Assembly (NCBI GenBank): GCA_934645125.1
Contig: CAKUDT010000027.1
Location: forward strand, 1-10,935
Reading direction: 5' to 3'
DNA from: an uncultured Eggerthellaceae bacterium
GTDB lineage: Bacteria; Actinomycetota; Coriobacteriia; Coriobacteriales; Eggerthellaceae
Length of the DNA stretch: 10,935 nucleotides
Position 1 is the stretch's first letter; each line of letters opens with the position of its first letter. Made by a program: the position numbers and the translations under genes. The notes below the pieces were generated by a model. The model was given only the letters and a program-made list of their open reading frames with translations. It ran no database searches and had not been told where the DNA came from. Below are positions 6,136-10,935 of this stretch, piece by piece.

Positions 6136-7593
6136 ATGAGCATCAAGGGGCTTGTCCCAGAGAAGGTGGAGTCAGAAATCAATTCAATTGATCACCCGAC
6201 GCGCAGATTTGTCGGTTTCGCCTTGCTTCTTGCATGGCATTACAACTTATGGTTTTTGCACGATGCCTTCGTTGGTGTGCAACTTCTTGACGACTGCGTC
6301 ACGCAGTCGTGGCTCATCGCCCTTGTTGCTGCTGCCGTTGCTTTTATCGTCATTGCATTTGGCATGGGTAGGAAGCGCCACCTTTGCAACATCAAGTGGC
6401 TGCTTTGGACAGCAACCACTATTGCCGTGCTTGCAACCCTTGCTCTTACCCTATTTGCGTTCACCTTCCCCACCGATCTTATCGCCTTTGCTCTAGCGGC
6501 AGCTGTCGGCGTCACGAATGCAATCCTTTGGATTATGTGGGGCGAGCTGTATTCGCGCACGAAGACGTCCTTCTCCGTAATGTATATCGGCACGACCGTT
6601 GGCGTGGTCACGCTTGTTTGCTCGCTTATCTGCTACGTTCTTCCCACCGGCATTTCTTCGATATTCATCGCGCTTATGCCCCTTGCAGCAGGCGTGCTGT
6701 TCGCACACGGCGCCAAAATCTCGAAAGGCCTGCCCTACCCCACGTTGCTGCCGAAAAGCACCGCTAAGCGCGCCATCAAGCCCATGATCGTTGTCTGCGC
6801 GACTACGTTCGTTGCCTCAATCGCCTGCTATTTTCTTGTCGCCATTGTTCCGTGGGAGGACCTGCCCAACGGCGATTCCGCCTTCACCTTCGGTTCCATT
6901 GGCGGAGCAGCATTGCTATGCCTTATTGGTGGAGTCTGCGCTATTGCAAAAGACCGGCTCAATATTTACCGAATCTTTCCTTGGCTTATCATCTTGGCGA
7001 TTATCTCTTTCGCGTTTTTCCTGATGGGTAGCAATTTTGCCATTCCTGCGTTCTTCCTGATCCTGGCTGTGGTGGCCATTTTTGAAGTACTTTTGGTAAT
7101 GTACTTCGGCGTGCTAGGCGTGAAAGGCTACGTGCCCGTTGGCTTTGCGTTCGGTTTCAGCGGCGCGTTTATTCGCCTTGGCATTGCCGTAGGCAACTCG
7201 ATTGCCCTGCTCTACGAGTCAAGTCCTGCGTGGGCGGAAATCGCGACCATGCCCACATCTTTGATTTTCGTGTGTATCCTGGCCTGCACCATCATTCCGT
7301 TGGTGCGTCAGGAATACAACATCACCAAGCTCATGGAGCCGCCGGCAACGGAATCAAGCCAAGAGCATCGCATCAAGGAGCTGGCCGCCGAGTTCTCGCT
7401 TTCCGCGCGCGAAACGGAAATCATCATGCTTATCGCCCGCGGATTTACTACCGATAATGTGGCAAAGAGGCTTTACATCTCCCCCTATACGGTAAACACG
7501 CATATTCGTCACGTATACGAGAAAATCGGCATTCACAAGCGTTCCGAGCTAATCGATTACATCAACGGTAACGGGTCTGACAACAATTCGTAA
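6136..7593 (+). CDS. Membrane-integrated LuxR-family transcriptional regulator (12-helix MFS-like domain + C-terminal HTH)
   Basis: One-piece membrane sensor and DNA-binding regulator, 485 residues. A short polar N-terminus is followed by about twelve hydrophobic helices from about residue 25 to 400, resembling a major facilitator fold, then a cytoplasmic linker and a LuxR/GerE helix-turn-helix at about 422-480. The HTH signature is intact: LSARETEIIMLIARG, then TTDNVAKRLYISPYTVNTHIRHVYEKIGIHKRSELI. Genes of this design are numerous in Eggerthella and relatives, often next to molybdopterin oxidoreductases or other respiratory enzymes, and the divergent oxidoreductase here fits that habit. The likely model is that a small molecule bound by the membrane domain changes DNA binding at nearby promoters. 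Neither the ligand nor the operator is known. No intrinsic terminator is seen after the TAA; only a 5-bp hairpin at 7596-7609 without a T run. Confidence 0.93.
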   Translation: MSIKGLVPEKVESEINSIDHPTRRFVGFALLLAWHYNLWFLHDAFVGVQLLDDCVTQSWLIALVAAAVAFIVIAFGMGRKRHLCNIKWLLWTATTIAVLATLALTLFAFTFPTDLIAFALAAAVGVTNAILWIMWGELYSRTKTSFSVMYIGTTVGVVTLVCSLICYVLPTGISSIFIALMPLAAGVLFAHGAKISKGLPYPTLLPKSTAKRAIKPMIVVCATTFVASIACYFLVAIVPWEDLPNGDSAFTFGSIGGAALLCLIGGVCAIAKDRLNIYRIFPWLIILAIISFAFFLMGSNFAIPAFFLILAVVAIFEVLLVMYFGVLGVKGYVPVGFAFGFSGAFIRLGIAVGNSIALLYESSPAWAEIATMPTSLIFVCILACTIIPLVRQEYNITKLMEPPATESSQEHRIKELAAEFSLSARETEIIMLIARGFTTDNVAKRLYISPYTVNTHIRHVYEKIGIHKRSELIDYINGNGSDNNS

Positions 7594-7693
7594 TCGCTGC
7601 CTGCGCAGCTGCAAATCAGGAAACGGGAGCAAGCCCGCAACGAAGCTCTCTTTCGGCCCCAAGAACGATAGAGAACCCGAAACAGGCCACCTC

Positions 7694-7743
7694 TTGTTGT
7701 GAAAAAGGGCTTCGATTCGGGCAAATCAACGATAATCGGTGGT
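7694..7743 (+). repeat. Left arm of a 50-bp inverted repeat pair
   Basis: Begins TTGTTGT and ends ATCGGTGGT. Aligned to the reverse complement of the right arm without gaps it matches at 39 of 50 positions; the outer 7 bases and most of the inner 24 are conserved, while the middle is diverged. The arms are separated by 118 bp. Confidence 0.75.
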
Positions 7744-7744
7744 C

Positions 7745-7775
7745 CGAAAAACGATAGCACATGGATCGTTTTTCG
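7745..7775. repeat. Perfect 11-bp stem-loop beside the left repeat arm
   Basis: CGAAAAACGAT at 7745-7755 pairs with ATCGTTTTTCG at 7765-7775 around a 9-nt loop. It starts one base inside the left arm. There is no T run after it on either strand, so it does not look like a terminator, although it could stop the LuxR transcript inefficiently. Confidence 0.6.
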
Positions 7776-7861
7776 CTCAATCAGTTGACCTGGTGTTTTA
7801 TAACCGCATCTCTCCTAGAAAAATGGTCGGCCCTCGAAAAGAAGCAAATCCGGAGATACAA

Positions 7862-7911
7862 ACCACCGAATATCGTCGATTTGCCTGAATTCAGGGGTGT
7901 TTTTACAACAA
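7862..7911 (-). repeat. Right arm of a 50-bp inverted repeat pair
   Basis: Begins ACCACCGAAT and ends ACAACAA; it is the inverted partner of the arm at 7694-7743. Both arms, read outward, encode PP-x-IVDLPE followed a few residues on by FTT, and inside that core the arms differ at two synonymous third positions (Val and Pro codons). Confidence 0.75.
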
Positions 7912-7991
7912 GCACTTTCAGAATCATCTTATTTTGGCGTCTTTTTGGCTTTTACGGCAGCCCCGCGCCCGCACACAACAACGCCAACAGC

Positions 7992-8030
7992 AAAAAAGCC
8001 CTGCTTGCGAATCAAATCAGCAAGCAGGAC
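7992..8030 (-). terminator. Rho-independent terminator of the fix operon
   Basis: Read on the minus strand, GCAAGCAGG and CCTGCTTGC equivalents (8020-8028 with 8000-8008) form a 9-bp perfect stem around an 11-nt loop. The stem is followed after three bases by six T residues (7997-7992). It lies about 90 bp after the fixX stop codon, so it ends the fixABCX transcript. Confidence 0.85.
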
Positions 8031-8118
8031 TCAAAATCGTAAAGCAAATCAGCCTTGTCGACCAAAAGACCAGATCATCGCAGCGTTTCGGCTTTGCAGC
8101 CGCCAATGCGCGCAGCTC

Positions 8119-8430
8119 TTATCCGAAGCGGTACTCAATACCCATCGTGGGGCCGGGGTTGACCCACTTCTTCACGATAGTGCCTTCGCACGCAATACGG
8201 CAGGTACCGCACTCTAAGCAACCAGCATAGTCAAAGGATTTGGTGCCATCCTCGTCGATCTTGTACAGAGCAGCCGGGCACACACGAACCAACTTGAGGA
8301 ATTCCTCGTGGTAAGCAGCAGAGCCATCGTCTTCAACCAGCTCAATGTGCGGATTCTCCTCGTCAACCTCGTACTTATTAACGGACAACGCCTCATCGAC
8401 GTTGACCGTGATTTCGCATACCTTACTCAC
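8119..8430 (-). CDS. fixX: FixX ferredoxin-like protein
   Basis: Small iron-sulfur protein of the FixABCX complex, 103 residues, near the usual FixX length. The cluster motif GCLECGTCRIAC supplies C71, C74, C77 and C81, and C51 in VCPAALYKI is the conserved upstream CP; such proteins carry one 4Fe-4S cluster or two, and docks on FixC to pass electrons to quinone. The start is GTG at 8430, which overlaps the TGA of fixC by 4 bp (GTGA), with a GGTGA ribosome site 7 nt upstream inside fixC. Translation is therefore probably coupled to fixC, and premature termination in fixC could lower its synthesis. The gene is last in the operon, before the terminator. The Cys spacing and neighbours make the call firm. 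Confidence 0.92.
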   Translation of the reverse strand: MSKVCEITVNVDEALSVNKYEVDEENPHIELVEDDGSAAYHEEFLKLVRVCPAALYKIDEDGTKSFDYAGCLECGTCRIACEGTIVKKWVNPGPTMGIEYRFG

Positions 8431-8621
8431 AGCGACTTCACCGCCTTCATAACTTCGCGACCGAGTTTCATCAGACCGCGCTTCTTGATGATGGGCATCA
8501 TGCGCTTCTTCAGCGGCACCTGGGGCTGACCGTCAACGCTGAACATGGCGTTAAAGATCTCTTTCACCATCACCGGATAATCGGTGAACATGGAGTCCCA
8601 CTCTTCCATAACGTGCGGCCA
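8427..8621 (-). pseudogene. fixC: C-terminal part of FixC, cut off by an in-frame TAG
   Basis: The reading frame of fixC continues directly after the TAG at 8624-8622 for 64 codons to a TGA at 8429-8427. The product part begins WPHVMEEWDSMF and contains FTDYP, then FSVDGQPQVPL, then a basic tail ending MKAVKSL, all of which fit the C-terminal region of FixC. The first ATG in this stretch is at 8609, with no ribosome site before it, so independent translation is unlikely. If fixC is read through, this segment is restored and the protein would have 432 residues, the usual FixC size. If not, it is dead sequence, still apparently unmutated. Confidence 0.8.
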
Positions 8622-9725
8622 CTAAGAGAACGTGCGCAGGTCCTGGATAACAAACGATGCTTCCATCTTTTCCTTGTAGGAAGCCAGGCCGGCCTCGGAC
8701 GTATCGCCCTTGTCAAGCGCCTCGATAGCAGCCTGAGCAGCCATCTGGCCAGATGCCACGGCAAAGTCCATACCGCGCACCTGATAGCCCATGTTCATGC
8801 ACAAGCCAGCGGTCTCACCAGCAATAAGGCAGCCGTCGAAGATGTACTTCGGGATCATGTTGTAGCCGCCTTCGGGAACCATGTGGCCAGAATGCTCGAC
8901 CATCTTGGCACCGCGAATGATAGGAGCCACTGCCGGATGATTCTTGAAGTCCTCAAGCATGTGATAAACCGGCGTCTCGTTGCGGCTGCCATCAGCAGCC
9001 AGGGAAATGGTGGCAACCAAGCCCAAGGAGATGGATTCCTTGTTCGTGTACAGGAAGCCGCCGCCTACACTACCGTGCGTGCAGTCGCCCACGTAGAGCA
9101 TCGCAGCGCCCTCGCCCTCGGGAACCAGGAAACGGTCCTCGATGACGTTTGCAGGAAGAGCAAAAACTTCCTTGATACCAACAGCCATCTGGTTGGCCTT
9201 GGAACGAGCGTTGCCCAGGCAGCGCTCGGAGAGCATGGAGTTCGTGCCCTCGCACAGAATGACAACATCGGCGGTAATCTCGTCGTCACCGGCGCGCACG
9301 CCAATAACACGACCGCTTTCGTCCTTCATCAGTTCCTCTACAGCGATGCCGTAAATGCACTCGGCGCCGGCTTCTTCAGCCTTGCCAGCCAGCCACTGAT
9401 CGAAGGGGCCACGCAGGACCGAATAAGAGTCCTTGCCCTCTTCGCCCAGCTCAGAGGAGGTGAAGTCGATGGTCATCTCGGACTTCGGGTCCAGCATGGC
9501 AATGCGCTCATGCGTGATCTTGCGCTCAAGAGGAGCCTCGGACTCGAAGTCAGGGAACACTTTCTTCAAGGAATGGGAGTAAATGCGGCCGCCGGTCATG
9601 TTCTTAGCGCCAGCGAAGTTGCCGCGCTCCACGACCAGTACGCTCTTGCCCGCTTTGGCAAGCTCGTACGCTGCGACCGAGCCAGCGCAGCCAGCGCCTA
9701 CCACAATCGCGTCGAAATCTGACAT
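8622..9725 (-). CDS. fixC: FixC, FAD-dependent ETF:quinone oxidoreductase-like protein, ended by an in-frame amber codon
   Basis: Flavoprotein of the FixABCX complex that takes one electron of each bifurcated pair from FixAB and passes it through FixX to quinone. The open frame gives 367 residues before TAG; the family is about 430. The FAD Rossmann motif is clear at the N-terminus (VVGAGCAGSVAAYELAKAG, residues 8-26). Further FAD segments follow: SVLRGPFDQWLAGKAEEAGAE and, near the end, DGCLIAGETAGLCMNMGYQVRGMDFA. The sequence ends SFVIQDLRTFS-TAG, where homologues continue. The ATG at 9725 has AAAGGA at 9738-9733, spacing 7 nt. No other disruption is seen, which suggests a recent mutation, readthrough or an error. 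The lost C-terminus probably helps to dock FixX, so a truncated protein may be inactive. Confidence 0.9.
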   Translation of the reverse strand: MSDFDAIVVGAGCAGSVAAYELAKAGKSVLVVERGNFAGAKNMTGGRIYSHSLKKVFPDFESEAPLERKITHERIAMLDPKSEMTIDFTSSELGEEGKDSYSVLRGPFDQWLAGKAEEAGAECIYGIAVEELMKDESGRVIGVRAGDDEITADVVILCEGTNSMLSERCLGNARSKANQMAVGIKEVFALPANVIEDRFLVPEGEGAAMLYVGDCTHGSVGGGFLYTNKESISLGLVATISLAADGSRNETPVYHMLEDFKNHPAVAPIIRGAKMVEHSGHMVPEGGYNMIPKYIFDGCLIAGETAGLCMNMGYQVRGMDFAVASGQMAAQAAIEALDKGDTSEAGLASYKEKMEASFVIQDLRTFS

Positions 9726-9900
9726 GTTACTATCCTTTCACGAGCGGCCGCGTGCAGCCGCTATGTTTTGTTTAGTTAAGACCCCCGCACCGCGCTCCAA
9801 AGAAGAGAGAGAAAGGAAGATGTAAGGGGGGTGAGTCTTTGGAGGGGATTGTCTTAAAAGAGAGACTTTTTTATTGAAGCACGGTGCGAGAGGAGTCTCC
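9726..9900 (-). promoter_or_regulatory. 175-bp structured spacer between fixB and fixC
   Basis: An unusually long gap inside an otherwise compact operon. On the transcript strand it holds a CU-rich tract (about 9800-9830), a long-range pairing of GCACGGTGCG (9879-9888) with CGCACCGCGC (9786-9795; ten pairs including one G-U), and a 6-bp hairpin AGCGGC/GCCGCT at 9743-9762 just before the fixC ribosome site. It may be a processing or stability element, or an attenuator. No promoter was recognised in it. Confidence 0.4.
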
Positions 9901-10782
9901 TTACAGAGCTGCAGTGAGCGCAGGCAGAACGTCCTTAAGGTCGCCTACCAAACCGAAGTCGCACTGCTTGAAAATAGGAGCATTCTTGTCCTTATTGATA
10001 GCGAAGATAGCGCCGGAGCGGTTGCAGCCAACCATGTGCTGCATCTGACCGGAGATACCAACAGCGATGTAAACTTTGGGGGTCAGCATCAGACCGGAAA
10101 CGCCTACGTAGCGTTCGGTCGGCAGCCAGTTGACGCCTTCCGTCAGCGGACGAGAGCAAGCCAGACCAGCGCCCAGTTTGTCGCACAGGTCGTTTGCCAA
10201 ACCCAGCTGAGCCTCTTCAGCGAAGCCACGACCGGCAGCAACAACAACGTCGGCCTTGAACAGGTCCACGCCGCTCTTCTCGATATCCTTGGAAGAAACA
10301 ACCTTCACGGGGCGAACAGGAGCAACCCACTCCAGCTCAGCAATGCTACCGTTAGCAGCAGCGGAAGCCTCGAAAACACCCGTGCCAACAGTGTAGATGG
10401 CAACGTCGCCCGCAGACTTCTGCACGCGCTCGGCAATACCGCCGAAGTACATGCTCTTAGCGCCGGCCTCTTCGAAAGCCATAACGTCGGTGATGACCGA
10501 AGTGCCTGCATGGAAGGCCAAGCTACCAGCGATAACCTTCATGTGGCGAGCAGCCTCAACCAGAACAATCGCGGGGCTCTCGATGTCAAATGCTGCGTTC
10601 ACGGTTTCTGCAGCAGCATCCAGAGCCAGACCTGCGGGAACGGTGATGTTCAGAACTTTGTCGGCGCCGCACTCAAACGGCTCGCCGAAGGAAATTGCAA
10701 CGACCTCATCGGCCATGGTGCGAGCGCCCGCTGCCAGCTCTGCAGCCGCGCTTGCGTGTTCAGCAATAATCAGTGCTTTCAT
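9901..10782 (-). CDS. fixB: FixB, electron transfer flavoprotein alpha subunit
   Basis: Alpha subunit (EtfA type) of the electron transfer flavoprotein half of FixABCX, 293 residues, slightly short of the 310-330 usual for the family. The N-terminal ETF domain starts MKALIIAEHA. The C-terminal FAD domain is clear from about residue 211: RPLTEGVNWLPTERYVGVSG, then TPKVYIAVGISGQMQHMVG and AIFAINKDKNAPIF, ending with GDLKDVLPAL. These are the canonical FAD-binding blocks of EtfA/FixB. With FixA it would bind two FADs and oxidise NADH or receive electrons from a dehydrogenase. The ATG at 10782 lies 42 bp after fixA with an AAAGGCAGAG ribosome site. The TAA is followed by the long spacer before fixC. 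Confidence 0.93.
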   Translation of the reverse strand: MKALIIAEHASAAAELAAGARTMADEVVAISFGEPFECGADKVLNITVPAGLALDAAAETVNAAFDIESPAIVLVEAARHMKVIAGSLAFHAGTSVITDVMAFEEAGAKSMYFGGIAERVQKSAGDVAIYTVGTGVFEASAAANGSIAELEWVAPVRPVKVVSSKDIEKSGVDLFKADVVVAAGRGFAEEAQLGLANDLCDKLGAGLACSRPLTEGVNWLPTERYVGVSGLMLTPKVYIAVGISGQMQHMVGCNRSGAIFAINKDKNAPIFKQCDFGLVGDLKDVLPALTAAL

Positions 10783-10824
10783 GAATATTCACTCTGCCTT
10801 TCTTGTGCTTGATAACGCTTGGGC

Positions 10825-10935
10825 CTACAGGGCTGCCTTGATGGCGGCAGCGAAGTTCTCAGTAGCTCCATCTTCAGAAGCTTCAACGATCTGAAGCTTG
10901 CGGTCAGCCTGCTGAGGTGCCTTGCAGTCAACCAC
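10825..10935 (-). CDS. fixA: FixA, electron transfer flavoprotein beta subunit, partial (N-terminus beyond right edge)
   Basis: Only the last 36 codons are in the window. They read VVDCKAPQQADRK, then LQIVEASEDGATENFAAAIKAAL and TAG. A C-terminus with a short charged segment followed by an alanine-rich helix is compatible with an EtfB/FixA subunit. The assignment depends mainly on position directly upstream of fixB in the standard fixA-fixB-fixC-fixX order, since the nucleotide-binding part lies outside the window. Confidence 0.75.
   Translation of the reverse strand: MVDCKAPQQADRKLQIVEASEDGATENFAAAIKAAL

Larger units (their letters stand above)
7594..8118. other. 525-bp convergent intergenic region with repeats, no supported gene
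   Basis: This stretch lies between the 3' ends of the LuxR gene and fixX. It holds the two inverted 50-bp arms, an 11-bp perfect hairpin and the fix-operon terminator. Two open frames cross it (minus 7557-7760 and plus 7761-8042), but neither has a ribosome site or a known domain. They share the peptide core IVDLPE only because they read the two repeat arms. Confidence 0.6.

Noticed and set aside
7557..7760. 67-residue minus-strand frame
   Set aside because: It overlaps the end of the LuxR gene and a repeat arm, and has no ribosome site; the shared IVDLPE core comes from the repeat.
7761..8042. 93-residue plus-strand frame after the LuxR gene
   Set aside because: Its ATG sits in the loop of the 11-bp hairpin without a ribosome site, and it runs through a repeat arm and the fix terminator.
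8622..8624. Pyrrolysine as the leading explanation of the fixC TAG
   Set aside because: Pyrrolysine is known mainly from methylamine methyltransferases, no pyl genes are in the window, and TAG ends three other genes here; kept only as a remote option.
8613..9722. 369-residue open frame on the plus strand
   Set aside because: It is the exact antisense shadow of fixC, with no ribosome site and no recognisable domain; the minus-strand FixC is unmistakable.
9851..9872. GTCT/AGAC hairpin followed by six T on the plus strand
   Set aside because: Only a 4-bp stem, and no plus-strand gene ends nearby; on the minus strand the T run precedes rather than follows.
9874..10812. 312-residue open frame on the plus strand
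   Set aside because: It lies antisense to fixB, whose FAD-binding motifs are clear; low-complexity composition rich in Asn, Ser and Ala fits a shadow frame.
1..10935. CRISPR array, tRNA, rRNA, transposase or phage genes
   Set aside because: No regularly spaced short repeats, no cloverleaf-like element and no integrase or transposase motifs were seen on either strand.

Overview
The window reads as part of a chromosome of an anaerobic actinobacterium of the class Coriobacteriia, most likely family Eggerthellaceae. Three features point there: a LuxR-type regulator fused to a twelve-helix MFS-like membrane domain, a soluble molybdopterin oxidoreductase divergent from it, and a complete-order FixABCX flavoprotein cluster. 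This placement is inference from gene content; no rRNA or tRNA is present to confirm it.

Region A (1-3417, minus strand) is a phosphonate/phosphite-type ABC importer in the order phnD-phnC-phnE-phnE. The second phnE runs off the left edge. phnD encodes a Tat-exported lipoprotein and has its own candidate promoter with an operator-like inverted repeat over the expected transcription start. A strong stem-loop separates phnD from phnC. The last three genes are packed with 1-2 bp gaps.

Region B (3563-7593) holds a cytoplasmic molybdopterin oxidoreductase (minus) facing away from the membrane LuxR regulator (plus). They share a 404-bp intergenic region that carries a 36/37-bp imperfect direct repeat. 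The likely arrangement is that the regulator senses something at the membrane and controls the oxidoreductase and perhaps the importer downstream of it.

Region C (7594-8118) has no convincing gene. It holds a pair of 50-bp arms in inverted orientation (39 of 50 bases matching), a perfect 11-bp stem beside the left arm, and the Rho-independent terminator of the next operon.

Region D (8119-10935, minus strand) is fixA-fixB-fixC-fixX, an electron-transfer flavoprotein system that in other organisms bifurcates electrons from NADH to quinone and to a low-potential ferredoxin or flavodoxin. fixC is interrupted by an in-frame TAG at codon 368 of 432. The frame stays open on the other side for 64 more residues that look like the normal FixC C-terminus, ending in a 4-bp overlap with fixX. 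This is either a recent nonsense mutation, a readthrough site or a sequence error, and it is the most notable single observation in the window.
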